From NCBI GenBank assembly GCA_016178155.1, contig JACOTZ010000016.1, forward strand, positions 1 through 38,112: a DNA stretch of 38,112 nucleotides, given 5' to 3'. A program made the position numbers and the translations under genes. This document shows, piece by piece, positions 8,207-16,322 of this stretch (the first letter of the stretch is position 1; the number at the start of each line of letters is the position of its first letter). A model generated the notes under the pieces. That model worked only from the letters and a program-made list of their open reading frames with translations, had not been told where the DNA came from and ran no database searches. The stretch is from Acidobacteriota bacterium (GTDB taxonomy: Bacteria > Acidobacteriota > Terriglobia > Bryobacterales > Bryobacteraceae).

Positions 8207-9975
8207 TCGACATTACCTCCGGCGGACGTTTGGGGTGCAGCGGCGGCGACTGGCGCCAGTCGGCTCGCCATCCTTGCCAGTGCGGCGCGGGCGCTGACCC
8301 GGCCAAAGCCATAGCGCGAATCCCAGTCCGTCCCGCCGGGCGGGTTGCGCCGCGCGGAAGCGATTAGCGCGTCTCGCGTTTCTGCGATCGTCAGGCGGCG
8401 GGGTGCGGCTTCAAAGAGAAGCGCGACAACGCCCGACACGTGCGGCGCGGCCATGCTGGTGCCCGAGTCGGGGAACTCGGATTGGGACTGCGATTCGGCG
8501 GCACTGACCGGATCGCCCGGAGCGCTGAGCTCGGGCTTGGAGCGTCCGTCGCGGGTGGGTCCTTCGGCGCTGAACACTGAGATGTCCCGCGTGGAGGCCC
8601 GCGGTTGGTACGAACCGACCGACAGGCTGGAGCGGCCGCAGGCAATCGAGCCGAGGGTCATCCTGGGATCGACATCGCCCTTGGCGAAAGCAGACTGGCC
8701 GGCATCATCGCGCTCGATCCACGCATCCCAGCGGAACGGGGCAGCCGCGGCCGACTTCATTTCGACGATCCAACGCCCGCTCGGCAGCTCCGGTTGCAGC
8801 ACGATCTCGATCTGGTGGGCGCCGTTATTCGGATCAGCGACCCGGGAAACAATGCTGCCGGCCGGCTGCCCGCCTTTCAGAATCGGCACCGTGGCGCCCG
8901 CTGGTACAGGACCGATGCGCCTCCCGGAGGGGGTGAGCACGGTGGTTTCAATCACTCCCGCGGTGTCGTACCAGATCTCCATCTCATTGGGCGTAGCGTC
9001 GCTGGGATCGATCCGCCAGCGCAAACGCTTCACCTCCGCCGGTGCCAGAATGCCGGAAGCGTGACTCCGCTTATTGCGCGAGTTGCCCGCGGCCACCACG
9101 ATCGCCCGGCCGGCCGTCTTCAGCAGTTCATCGAACGCCTGCTCCACGAGCGTACTTCCGTCATGTGGTCCGCCGTAGGTACTCAAGCTGATGTTCACCA
9201 CTGCGGGCAGGCCCAGTTCATCCGCTTTGACAAAGACGTACTCGACGGCCTCCAGCAGATGGCGCGAGTTGCCGAGGGAGTCGGCGTCGCCGCCGGACAA
9301 GTGCACGAATACAATGCCGGCAGCGGGCGCCACCCCCGCATGACCGGTCGCGCGCCCGTTGCCGCAGGCGATATCGGCAACGTGCGTGCCGTGCGAGCTT
9401 GCCGCCGGTTCGTAATCGAGCTCCTGGTATGGGTTCGCGGCTGCGAGCGCAGCGTTAATCCGTGGCGCGGCGAACTCGCGCCCATATCTGAACCCTGGCG
9501 GGGATAACGGATTCTCAGTCTGGCGCTGGTCCCACAGAAACCGCAGCCGCGTATTCCCGTCCGCATTGCGGAAATTATTATGCCGGAAGTCGAAATGCTG
9601 GTCGACGATGCCTACAATCACGCCTTCTCCGGTAAGCGCCTGCGGGCTCAGATTCGCCGGGGTGGCTTCGATCTCCGGCACGGAATGGGCGAGCGCCGGG
9701 CGTACTCCCGTGGCCTTTTTCAGGCTGGCCACATTGGGGTGCCGGCGCACCTGCTCGATATCGCCAACTCGCACCCGGCCGGTGACAATAGGGCCGATTG
9801 TGCGCACAACGTGCAGTCCCTCGACACCTGCGCCGGGATCGTGTAGCCTGGCGATTACGTCCACGTATGCGTCCACATCGCCGGTGAGCAGGTGTCGCTG
9901 GAGGCGCGGATCGAGCGATGGGAGGATTTCGGCACGCTTGCCCGTGCCGATGCGACCCTGTTTGCCCTTAGCCAT
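8203..9975 (-). CDS. Subtilisin-like serine protease (S8 family)
   Basis: The 590-aa protein carries a full S8 catalytic set: Asp125 in IVDQHFDF, His195 in SSHGTHVAD, oxyanion Asn298 in VVAAGNS and Ser507 in DSGTSMAAPHVSG. The Asp motif is unusual, DQH in place of the common DTG or DSG. Residues 1-110 resemble an inhibitor-like prodomain (TGRVRVGDIEQVRRHPNVASL). A beta-rich insertion of about 150 residues lies between the Asn and Ser blocks. No signal peptide is visible: the N-terminus MAKGKQGRIGTGKR is basic and hydrophilic. The enzyme may therefore act inside the cell or leave by a route not seen here, although its coupled partner downstream has a signal peptide. Confidence 0.92.
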   Translation of the reverse strand: MAKGKQGRIGTGKRAEILPSLDPRLQRHLLTGDVDAYVDVIARLHDPGAGVEGLHVVRTIGPIVTGRVRVGDIEQVRRHPNVASLKKATGVRPALAHSVPEIEATPANLSPQALTGEGVIVGIVDQHFDFRHNNFRNADGNTRLRFLWDQRQTENPLSPPGFRYGREFAAPRINAALAAANPYQELDYEPAASSHGTHVADIACGNGRATGHAGVAPAAGIVFVHLSGGDADSLGNSRHLLEAVEYVFVKADELGLPAVVNISLSTYGGPHDGSTLVEQAFDELLKTAGRAIVVAAGNSRNKRSHASGILAPAEVKRLRWRIDPSDATPNEMEIWYDTAGVIETTVLTPSGRRIGPVPAGATVPILKGGQPAGSIVSRVADPNNGAHQIEIVLQPELPSGRWIVEMKSAAAAPFRWDAWIERDDAGQSAFAKGDVDPRMTLGSIACGRSSLSVGSYQPRASTRDISVFSAEGPTRDGRSKPELSAPGDPVSAAESQSQSEFPDSGTSMAAPHVSGVVALLFEAAPRRLTIAETRDALIASARRNPPGGTDWDSRYGFGRVSARAALARMASRLAPVAAAAPQTSAGGNVE

Positions 9976-10045
9976 CGAATTTCAGCCCATGATAATGCAA
10001 TTCCCCGCAAAATTCAGCGCGGAACGCAAAGAAAGTTTGGCGGGG

Positions 10046-10070
10046 TGCGAGTCTGCTGTCCAAACTCGCA
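10046..10070. repeat. Inverted repeat TGCGAGT/ACTCGCA upstream of the subtilase gene
   Basis: A perfect 7-bp inverted repeat with an 11-nt loop, flanked by GGGG and CCCC that extend the pairing past a bulge, lies in the 256-bp gap between the secreted hypothetical (10232) and the subtilase start (9975). It overlaps the left arm of the AAACTCG repeat at 10062. It may be a terminator without a clear T-run or an operator. Confidence 0.4.
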
Positions 10071-10106
10071 GTCCCCACGTGGCGCGGCGACTACGGCGCG
10101 AGTTTC
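10062..10106. repeat. AAACTCG/CGAGTTT inverted-arm repeat, copy 1
   Basis: AAACTCG at 10062-10068 faces CGAGTTTC at 10099-10106, enclosing a loop of 30 nt that contains GCGCGGCGAC; ACCGCGG follows. The same order of blocks occurs at 21423-21470, also between genes. The two copies are diverged but collinear over about 60 bp. Confidence 0.5.
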
Positions 10107-10231
10107 GGCTCCAGCAACCGCGGGCCAGTGCCGGCGCGAGCACCAGCCGGCCGTGCCGGCCGTCGCCTGCAATTACCGGTCGCCGTCCACCGGCGCCCGA
10201 TCACACCCGCATGCCGCGGTCAGGCGTTCCC

Positions 10232-10840
10232 CTACTTCTCGAGCGGGATCTCGAAGAAGAACAGATCCTGGCCGCTCGACGCGTCCTGCAGGCCGCTGAT
10301 GTAGAGCTTGGAGCCGCCGCGGGGACGGGTCTGGAAATAGAAAAAACCGTGCGCCGAGTCGCCCGGTGGGAGCATCCGGGCAGCGAACGCACGCTGCTCG
10401 ATCTCCGGCGCGGCGAGCGGGTTTTTCTTCGACAGGCGAATGCCGGGGATCGGACCCGGGGGCATTTTGGGACGCCGCGGCGCTTCGAGATACGGCACAT
10501 CCTTTGCGGGTGTGGCCTCGATCCGCGAGCGGTCCGCGGCGACGTAAGCCACCTGCATCCCGTCCAGCCGAATCGCATGCTTGTTGTCGTTCTGAATGAT
10601 CACCAGGACCGGTAGCACGCCGTGCTTGTTGGGGTCGAGCTTGTCGAACGCGGCCTTGGTAAGCTCCTCGCGGTCATAGGGAACAGCCGCAATCGTCACC
10701 CCCTCGGTCGTCTGCCTGGTTTCGTAGGATGAGGCCTCCCCGGGCGTGAACTTCTTCGTATCCTTGCCCACCCCCTGCGCCACGGATATACTCGCGACTA
10801 GAGCCAGGTATCGGGACAGGCACTTGCGACGGAAACTCAT
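10232..10840 (-). CDS. Secreted hypothetical protein
   Basis: The 202-aa product has a short basic start and a hydrophobic stretch (YLALVASISVAQG), consistent with a signal peptide, then a single folded region of about 165 residues. Notable segments are GVTIAAVPYD near residue 48, GVLPVLVIIQNDNKHAIRL near 75-93 and HGFFYFQT near 165. The alternation of beta-like strands suggests an Ig-like or beta-sandwich fold. I do not recognise a named family; similar proteins exist in Acidobacteria from memory. Its start codon (10838-10840) overlaps the probable TTG start of the diverging kdtA-lpxK gene, so both 5' ends share a few bases and each promoter must lie inside the other gene. Confidence 0.72.
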   Translation of the reverse strand: MSFRRKCLSRYLALVASISVAQGVGKDTKKFTPGEASSYETRQTTEGVTIAAVPYDREELTKAAFDKLDPNKHGVLPVLVIIQNDNKHAIRLDGMQVAYVAADRSRIEATPAKDVPYLEAPRRPKMPPGPIPGIRLSKKNPLAAPEIEQRAFAARMLPPGDSAHGFFYFQTRPRGGSKLYISGLQDASSGQDLFFFEIPLEK

Positions 10841-13175
10841 CTTCTTCCTCTACCGCGTCTTCACCGCGATCGCCTTCCCTTTCATCGTACTGTACGTGGT
10901 GTTCCGAGGATTGCGCGACCTGCGGTATTTTCGCGCGCTCGGAGAGCGCTTCGGCCTGCTGCCGGCCTCATACCGCCGGACGGCTCCCGGCGCCATCTGG
11001 TTGCATGCGGTTTCCGTGGGCGAAGTGCTCTCGGCCGCGGCCCTGGTGCGCCGTCTGGCCGAGCGGCATACCGTCTTTCTCTCCTGTACGACGTTGACCG
11101 GCAGGGAAGTCGCCCGACAGAAACTCGGCGCGGTCTGCACGGGAATTTTCTACGCTCCCATCGACGCCGTGTTTACGGTGCGGTGCGTCCTGCGGGCGAT
11201 CCGCCCGGTGCTGGTGGTCATCTTCGAGACGGAAGTCTGGCCGAATCTTTTCCGTGAGACCAAGCGGGGCGGCGCGGCGCTGCTCGTCGCCAACGGGCGC
11301 ATCTCGAAACGAGCCTTGCCGCGCTACCGGCGGCTGCGCTGGTTCTTCCGAAGCGTTCTCGATCTTCCCGACCGCCTGCTGGTGCAGAGCGAGCAGGACC
11401 GCGCGCATTACCTCGAAGCTGGAGCGCCGCCGGACCGGCCGGTGCTCGCGGGCAACCTGAAGTACGACTTCGATCCCGCCGCCGCGACCCCGCCCGCCGC
11501 GCTGGCAGGCTTCTTCGGCCAGCGTGCCGGCGCGCCGGTATTGATCGCGGCCAGCACCATGGGCCCGGTCATCGAGGGCGATCCTGACGAGGATGACATC
11601 GTCATCGCTGCCTGCACGGCGCTCCGTCAGCGGCATCCGGACCTGGTGCTGCTGGTCGTGCCGCGCAAGCCCGAGCGCTTCGATGTGGTCGCGGAGAAGC
11701 TGCGGAGCGCGGGCATTGAATTCGCGCGCCGGTCCGCCATGAACGGCGGCGAACGCGCGAACGCTGTGCTGCTCGACACCATGGGCGAGTTGGGCAGCGT
11801 GTTCCGCTACGCCGGCATCGTGTTCGTCGGCGGCTCGCTGGTATCCCAGGGAGGGCACAACATCCTCGAGCCCGCATTTTTTGGCAAGCCGGTCATCGTT
11901 GGACCGCACATGCAGAATTTTGCGGCCATCGCCGAGCGCTTCGCCGCCGCCCGCGCCCTGGTGCAGATCGATGAGCCGGCGCAACTTGCCCCTGCCGTGG
12001 CGGAGCTGCTGGACGATCCCCGGCGGCGCGCCGAGCTGGGGGAACGCGCGAGACGCGCGGCCGAGGCCGAACGCGGCGCCACCGAGCGCTGCCTCGCGCA
12101 TATCGAAGAACTGTACGAATCCGCGGTGCCGCTCGCCCTACCTTACGGCCCGATGAAGCCGCTGCTCTGGGCGGCCTCTAAACTGTGGGCTGCGGGCGGC
12201 CGCACCAAGCGCGACCGTGACTTCGGGCAGCGAGCGTGCCTGGCAACTCCGGTCGTCAGCATCGGGGGCCTTTCGATGGGCGGGGCGGGGAAGACGCCGT
12301 TTGTGAGCTGGCTGGCGCGGTGCCTGCGCGCGCAAGGCTTGCAGCCGGCCATCCTGACCCGCGGCTACCGGCGCAGGAGATCCGAGCCCGTCACGGTAGT
12401 GGCGTCCGGCGTCGCAACGCCGATCCAGTTGACCGGAGACGAGGCACAGATCCTCTTGCGCGATGCGCAGGCGCCGCTCGGCATTGCCCGCGAGCGCAAG
12501 CTGGCGGCCGCGATCATCGAAAACCGGTTTCGTCCGGATCTGTTTCTGCTCGATGACGGCTTTCAGCATGCGAGGTTGGCGCGCGATCTGGACATCGTCC
12601 TGATCGACGCGCTCGACCCCGTCGCCGGCGGCGCCGTTTTCCCACTTGGACGCCTGCGCGAGCCGCTCGCGGCTCTGGCCCGCGCGGGTGCGTTCGTCAT
12701 CACCCGCGCCGGGCCGCGCCGGACCTATACCGGGATTCGCAACCTGCTGAAGCAGTACGCCCCCGGCGCGCCCATCTTCCTGGCACGCGTGGTTCCGCGG
12801 TTCTGGTGCGATCTCACCGGCGGCCGCCTCGATCCTCAGGCGCTCGCGGCCGCGCGCACGGCTGCGTTCTGCGGGCTTGCCCAACCGGAAGCCTTCTGGC
12901 AGACGCTCGAGGCCCTCGGCTGCGAGCCGGTCGAGCGGCACACGTTCTCCGACCACCACCGCTACAGCGAAGCAGAGCTGCGCGAGCTGGCGCGCGGCGG
13001 CGGCGTGCTGCTTACCACGGAGAAGGATCTGATGAACCTGCCCGAAGACGCGTCGCGCCTGCTCGGGGACGTGAAGCTGTACTGGCTGAAAATCGACCTC
13101 GAGGTCCAGGGCGAGACTGAGCTGATCGAAATGTTGCAAGCGGTGGTCGAATGCCGGCGCGCCCTGCGCTCGTGA
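10824..13175 (+). CDS. waaA-lpxK: Fused Kdo transferase (KdtA/WaaA) and tetraacyldisaccharide 4'-kinase (LpxK)
   Basis: One continuous frame encodes two successive lipid A enzymes. Residues about 1-430 are a GT-B Kdo transferase: an N-terminal membrane-anchoring helix, HAVSVGEV with the catalytic-type Glu67, and the GHNILEPAFFGKPVIVGP donor-site motif. From Met444 the chain is LpxK, with KLWAAGGRTKRDRDFG, a P-loop SMGGAGKTPF at 484-493, DDGFQHARLARDLDIVL and HTFSDHHRYSEAEL. LpxK phosphorylates the disaccharide to lipid IVA and KdtA then adds Kdo at the inner membrane. The TTG at 10824 is preferred because the KdtA N-terminus then has normal length; an ATG at 10746 would lie antisense to the neighbour's signal peptide. 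An ATGA at 12153 in the joint could mark an ancestral gene boundary. Confidence 0.88.
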   Translation: MRRKLIFFLYRVFTAIAFPFIVLYVVFRGLRDLRYFRALGERFGLLPASYRRTAPGAIWLHAVSVGEVLSAAALVRRLAERHTVFLSCTTLTGREVARQKLGAVCTGIFYAPIDAVFTVRCVLRAIRPVLVVIFETEVWPNLFRETKRGGAALLVANGRISKRALPRYRRLRWFFRSVLDLPDRLLVQSEQDRAHYLEAGAPPDRPVLAGNLKYDFDPAAATPPAALAGFFGQRAGAPVLIAASTMGPVIEGDPDEDDIVIAACTALRQRHPDLVLLVVPRKPERFDVVAEKLRSAGIEFARRSAMNGGERANAVLLDTMGELGSVFRYAGIVFVGGSLVSQGGHNILEPAFFGKPVIVGPHMQNFAAIAERFAAARALVQIDEPAQLAPAVAELLDDPRRRAELGERARRAAEAERGATERCLAHIEELYESAVPLALPYGPMKPLLWAASKLWAAGGRTKRDRDFGQRACLATPVVSIGGLSMGGAGKTPFVSWLARCLRAQGLQPAILTRGYRRRRSEPVTVVASGVATPIQLTGDEAQILLRDAQAPLGIARERKLAAAIIENRFRPDLFLLDDGFQHARLARDLDIVLIDALDPVAGGAVFPLGRLREPLAALARAGAFVITRAGPRRTYTGIRNLLKQYAPGAPIFLARVVPRFWCDLTGGRLDPQALAAARTAAFCGLAQPEAFWQTLEALGCEPVERHTFSDHHRYSEAELRELARGGGVLLTTEKDLMNLPEDASRLLGDVKLYWLKIDLEVQGETELIEMLQAVVECRRALRS

Positions 13176-13981
13176 ATATCCTGTTTTACCTGGCGATCGC
13201 CGCCGGCGTCTACGCCTTTCTCTACTGGCACGCGCAGAAATCGGTGTATTTCCCCTCCCGATACCCGCAGGGATACTGGGATATGCAGGCGCGGATCGGC
13301 GCGCGCGACGCCGAATTGCGGTCGCAAGATGGCGTTCGCCTCCACGCGTGGTGGATCCCGAAAGACGGAGCGCCCTTCGCCACTCTGCACCTGCACGGCA
13401 ATGGCGGCAACATCACGCATCGGGCGGCGCTGGCGCCCGAGATCGGGGCCGCCGGATCGTCGCTGCTGCTGCTCGACTACCGCGGCTACGGCAAGAGCGA
13501 AGGCAAGCCAGGCGAGCACGGCCTTTACGCCGACGCCGATGCCGGTTACGACTGGCTCATCGCGCGCGGCTTTTCCCCGGAGCGCATCATCGTTCACGGC
13601 GAGTCGCTCGGCACTGCCGTCGCCGTCGACTTGGCGGCGCGCCGGCCTTGCGCAGGCTTGATCCTGGAAGCGCCGTTCACGTCCGCCAAAGAAGTTGCGG
13701 GCCGTGTCCTGCCGGTGCTCGGTCCGCTGCTCATCTGGAGCTACGATTCCTTCAGCAAGATCGGCCGCGTCCGCGCTCCCATCCTCGTCATGCACGGCGA
13801 CCGGGATACCGTAATCGCTCACGCGCTCGGTAAGAAGCTCTACGATGCCGCCCCCGAGCCAAAGGTCTTCTGGACCATCCCGGGCGCGGGCCACAACGAC
13901 GTGCTGCCGGTGGCGGGACCCGAGTACCGGGACCGCCTGCGTCGTTTCTATGCCGCAATCGCGGGCGATGCCCGGCTCTGA
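13151..13981 (+). CDS. Membrane-anchored alpha/beta hydrolase
   Basis: The 276-aa protein has one N-terminal membrane helix (about residues 9-27) and an alpha/beta hydrolase fold resembling the BEM46/ABHD13 group. The oxyanion-side motif LHGNGGN is at 81-87, the nucleophile is Ser152 in HGESLGTA, the acid is probably Asp219 in HGDRDTV, and the base is His248 in GAGHNDV. The natural substrate is unknown; an acyl ester or lipid is plausible. It overlaps the end of the kdtA-lpxK frame by 25 bp. A GTG at 13172 would instead give a four-base GTGA overlap and a start directly before the membrane helix, so that is a credible alternative start. Confidence 0.9.
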   Translation: MPARPALVNILFYLAIAAGVYAFLYWHAQKSVYFPSRYPQGYWDMQARIGARDAELRSQDGVRLHAWWIPKDGAPFATLHLHGNGGNITHRAALAPEIGAAGSSLLLLDYRGYGKSEGKPGEHGLYADADAGYDWLIARGFSPERIIVHGESLGTAVAVDLAARRPCAGLILEAPFTSAKEVAGRVLPVLGPLLIWSYDSFSKIGRVRAPILVMHGDRDTVIAHALGKKLYDAAPEPKVFWTIPGAGHNDVLPVAGPEYRDRLRRFYAAIAGDARL

Positions 13982-14202
13982 TTGCTTCCCCCAGGCCCGC
14001 CGGCGCCGCCTTCGATTGCCCAGCCCAGGTCTTTCCTTCGGTTTCCAGCTTGTTTCCGAGGGGCAAATCCGTTGCCGGGCAAGAGCTTGAAAAAAGCCAA
14101 AGAACCGTCGGGAACGGCCGCCGAGCGCCGTTCAACCGGGCTCGCGGGTTCCACTACTACCGCCGAAAGTTTATGGTACGGCCAACAGTACTTTTTCCAA
14201 CC

Positions 14203-14217
14203 ATCGAATCGTTCGAT
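14203..14217. promoter_or_regulatory. Palindrome ATCGAA-TCG-TTCGAT before the sigma-54 regulator
   Basis: A perfect 6-bp inverted repeat with a 3-nt centre abuts the -35 candidate at 14218. Position and symmetry suggest an operator for autoregulation or another factor. The rest of the 311-bp gap (13982-14292) holds no gene I can support. Confidence 0.4.
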
Positions 14218-14245
14218 TTGATTGCCCCAGTCATATACTTAACAT
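14218..14245 (+). promoter_or_regulatory. Candidate sigma-70-type promoter
   Basis: TTGATT at 14218-14223 and TAACAT at 14240-14245 are separated by 16 bp in a locally AT-rich stretch, about 48 bp before the ATG of the sigma-54 activator at 14293. No -24/-12 (GG/GC) element was seen here. Confidence 0.4.
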
Positions 14246-14292
14246 AAGCATGTAGCTTTAGTCCCTTGTTTTTCGCGGTAATATTTTGAGCC

Positions 14293-15621
14293 ATGAAGCA
14301 GCGCCCTGTTCATTTCCTAGTCATCACCGACTGCCCGGCCACATCCGTGGAGGCGGCCGACATGGGCCGCAACTGCGGTGTGTCAACTCACGTGGTTGCG
14401 GACCTTCAGCACGGTCTGGTGCTAACCGCGGCTGTGCGGCCGGAAATCGTGCTCATCGATCTGAAACGGTCGAGTCCGGACTTGACGAATTGCATTCCGC
14501 GGTCGGTCAAGTTCGACCCCGCGCGCGAGGTCCTCTTTGCTATTCCTGAGAATTCTGCGCCCTCGCCGTCTGAAGCGATCGCCCGCGGCCGATGCGAGTC
14601 CCTCGCCCGTCCCATCTCGCCCGCAATTCTGAAAAGAAAAATCTGGCTTACGCTGGCGCAGATTGGGCCGGTCGCCGATGCGGAACCTGCCGAACCGTTT
14701 GTATTCCACGGCATGATCGGGAGCAGCAATGCGCTGCTGGAAGTTTTCTCCCGGATTCTTCGCGTGGCGCCGCACTTCGATACCTTGCTGGTCAGCGGTG
14801 AAACCGGCACCGGCAAAGAACTGACGGCGCTCGCCATTCACAATCACAGCCGCCTCTCGGGGGGGCCGCTGGTCGTCTGCAACTGCGCCGCCGTAGTCGA
14901 CACGCTGTTTGAAAGCGAGTTGTTCGGCCACGTTCGCGGCGCCTTCACGGGCGCCAATCAGGACAAGCGCGGAATCGCGGAAGTGGCGGAGAACGGGACG
15001 CTCTTTCTCGACGAGGTCGGGGAAATTCCCCTGTCCGTGCAACCCAAGCTGCTGCGGTTTCTGCAGAACCGCGAGGTGCAGCGCGTCGGAAGCAGCCGCG
15101 CGCGCGAAATCTCGGTGCAGGTGATCGCCGCAACCCATCGGGACTTGCGTGTCCTGGTAAGCGAGGGCAGGTTTCGTGAAGACCTTTATTACCGGTTGGC
15201 GCCGATCTGCATCAAGCTGCCGCGGCTGGTCGATCGCCGCGAAGACCTGCCGCTGTTGTGCGCCCATTTCTTGAAAAGACTCGCCGCGCGATACGGCAAG
15301 CCGGAGGCCAGGCTGGGCAGCAGGGCGTGGGCGCTGCTTCAGCGCTACGATTGGCCCGGCAACGTTCGCGAACTCGAGAATGTACTGTCCTACGCCGCCC
15401 TGATGACGACGACGGGCATCATCGACGTAGGAGATTTTCCCGACTGGTTTTGCGGCGGAACGGAGGCCCCCCCAACCGATCCTGCCGCTCTGCTGTCGCT
15501 CGACGAGCTGGGGCGCCGGCACGCCGAACATGTGCTGGCGCACGTTGGCGGAAACCGCGCGCAGGCCGCCCGCATCCTCGGCATCAGCCGCGCCACTTTG
15601 TACCGGCTGCTGCCTGCGTAG
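14293..15621 (+). CDS. Sigma-54-dependent transcriptional activator with degenerate receiver
   Basis: This 442-aa NtrC-like activator has a receiver-like N-terminus (about 1-125), an AAA+ domain (about 138-370) and a Fis-type helix-turn-helix at the C-terminus (GNRAQAARILGISRATLYR). The AAA+ part is complete: Walker A GETGTGKE at 169-176, the sigma-54 contact loop GAFTGA at 216-221, Walker B TLFLDEV at 236-242, and YDWPGNVRELEN. In the receiver, Asp56 sits where phosphorylation would occur, but only one acidic residue is obvious near the start (Asp13) and the expected KP is RP (106-107). No histidine kinase is adjacent. It should remodel RNA polymerase at sigma-54 promoters. Targets are unknown; the facing Tad-like genes are the nearest candidates. 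Confidence 0.92.
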   Translation: MKQRPVHFLVITDCPATSVEAADMGRNCGVSTHVVADLQHGLVLTAAVRPEIVLIDLKRSSPDLTNCIPRSVKFDPAREVLFAIPENSAPSPSEAIARGRCESLARPISPAILKRKIWLTLAQIGPVADAEPAEPFVFHGMIGSSNALLEVFSRILRVAPHFDTLLVSGETGTGKELTALAIHNHSRLSGGPLVVCNCAAVVDTLFESELFGHVRGAFTGANQDKRGIAEVAENGTLFLDEVGEIPLSVQPKLLRFLQNREVQRVGSSRAREISVQVIAATHRDLRVLVSEGRFREDLYYRLAPICIKLPRLVDRREDLPLLCAHFLKRLAARYGKPEARLGSRAWALLQRYDWPGNVRELENVLSYAALMTTTGIIDVGDFPDWFCGGTEAPPTDPAALLSLDELGRRHAEHVLAHVGGNRAQAARILGISRATLYRLLPA

Positions 15622-15664
15622 CCCGGATTTCCCCTCAGTGCTCTCGTGGAGGCCGCCGCGACCA

Positions 15665-15684
15665 GGCGGGCGAAGCTGCCCGCC
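15665..15684. terminator. GC-rich hairpin after the sigma-54 activator
   Basis: GGCGGGC and GCCCGCC form a perfect 7-bp stem with a 6-nt loop, 44 bp past the stop at 15621. No T-tract follows on either strand, so intrinsic termination is uncertain. Confidence 0.35.
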
Positions 15685-15752
15685 GCTCGCAACACCGGGA
15701 ATCCTAAACCTGCGCAACGTGCTGAAGTACACCGCCTCGAGCGGTTGAGTGC

Positions 15753-15778
15753 GAACCGCGACCGTGAGCGGGCGGTTG
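15753..15778. repeat. Hairpin module (GAACCGC, 12-nt loop, GCGGTTG)
   Basis: AACCGC (15754-15759) and GCGGTT (15772-15777) pair perfectly around a 12-nt loop beginning GACCGTGAG. It belongs to the same family as the modules in the 123-bp elements and the one at 16090, sharing stem position, loop length and the loop core. Confidence 0.65.
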
Positions 15779-15899
15779 TTAAGTGTTACGCGGGACGGCA
15801 CAGTAGAGCGCTGAACCGGAAGCAAGCCCGCGGCTCGGGCCGGCTGGCCCGCCGGGGCTGCCTGAATGGCGCAACCCCGGCGGCCGCGGCTGCCACTGC

Positions 15900-16004
15900 T
15901 CAGCACTCGTCCGTCCGCTTCCGCAGCAGGACTGCCAGGGCGGCTCCGAAGACGCCGCCGAGGATCAACAGACCGAAAAACGCATAGAGAATATCCAAAA
16001 GCAT
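15900..16004 (-). CDS. Small single-helix membrane protein (34 aa)
   Basis: A short frame starts with ATG at 16004 behind a good ribosome-binding site (GGAAAGGAATC, about eight bases away) and encodes MLLDILYAFFGLLILGG followed by VFGAALAVLLRK and the tail RTDEC. This is one hydrophobic helix of about 24 residues with a charged, Cys-ending cytoplasmic tail. It lies on the same strand as, and downstream of, the Tad-like trio, separated by about 320 bp that contains a repeat module. No named family is recognised. The strong SD and clean amphipathic pattern argue that it is real, but it is too short for certainty. Confidence 0.5.
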   Translation of the reverse strand: MLLDILYAFFGLLILGGVFGAALAVLLRKRTDEC

Positions 16005-16089
16005 TGACTTGATTCCTTTCCGTTGACAAACCCCTATGACTTGCTAGTGTGCCGTCTCGCCTGCAAAACGCGCGGCCTGTTCATTCTGA

Positions 16090-16113
16090 GCTGCGACCGT
16101 GAGGGAGCAGTTG
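16090..16113. repeat. Hairpin module (AGCTGC, 12-nt loop, GCAGTT)
   Basis: The stem AGCTGC/GCAGTT encloses a 12-nt loop starting GACCGTGAGG. Relative to the module at 15753, the central stem pair has changed on both sides (CCGC/GCGG to CTGC/GCAG), a compensatory change that preserves pairing. The remaining 16005-16322 gap shows no supported gene. Confidence 0.65.
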
Positions 16114-16322
16114 TCAAAACTCGCCGCCCCTGCCGCCCGGCTTTCCCGGTCCGCTCTCCTCACCATGGCCTTCAGGAGGCGAAACACAAGCGGATCTGAT
16201 GCCCGCGAGAGCCGCCGCCCAAAGGCCTGCGCACTGTCGTCTGTCGAAGCCGGCCCCGAGGCCCACCTTCTCCGAAGTCCGGCGGAGCGGTGGTGAGAAT
16301 TGCGGACGAACACACTTGCTCC

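Noticed and set aside
10746-10823. ATG at 10746 as start of the KdtA-LpxK gene
   Set aside because: It would place the N-terminus antisense to the signal peptide of the diverging secreted protein and add residues not found in KdtA proteins. The TTG at 10824 fits the family length.
14170-14290. Sigma-54 (-24/-12) promoter before the activator gene
   Set aside because: No GG-N10-GC pair with matching flanks was found; a sigma-70-like pair fits better.
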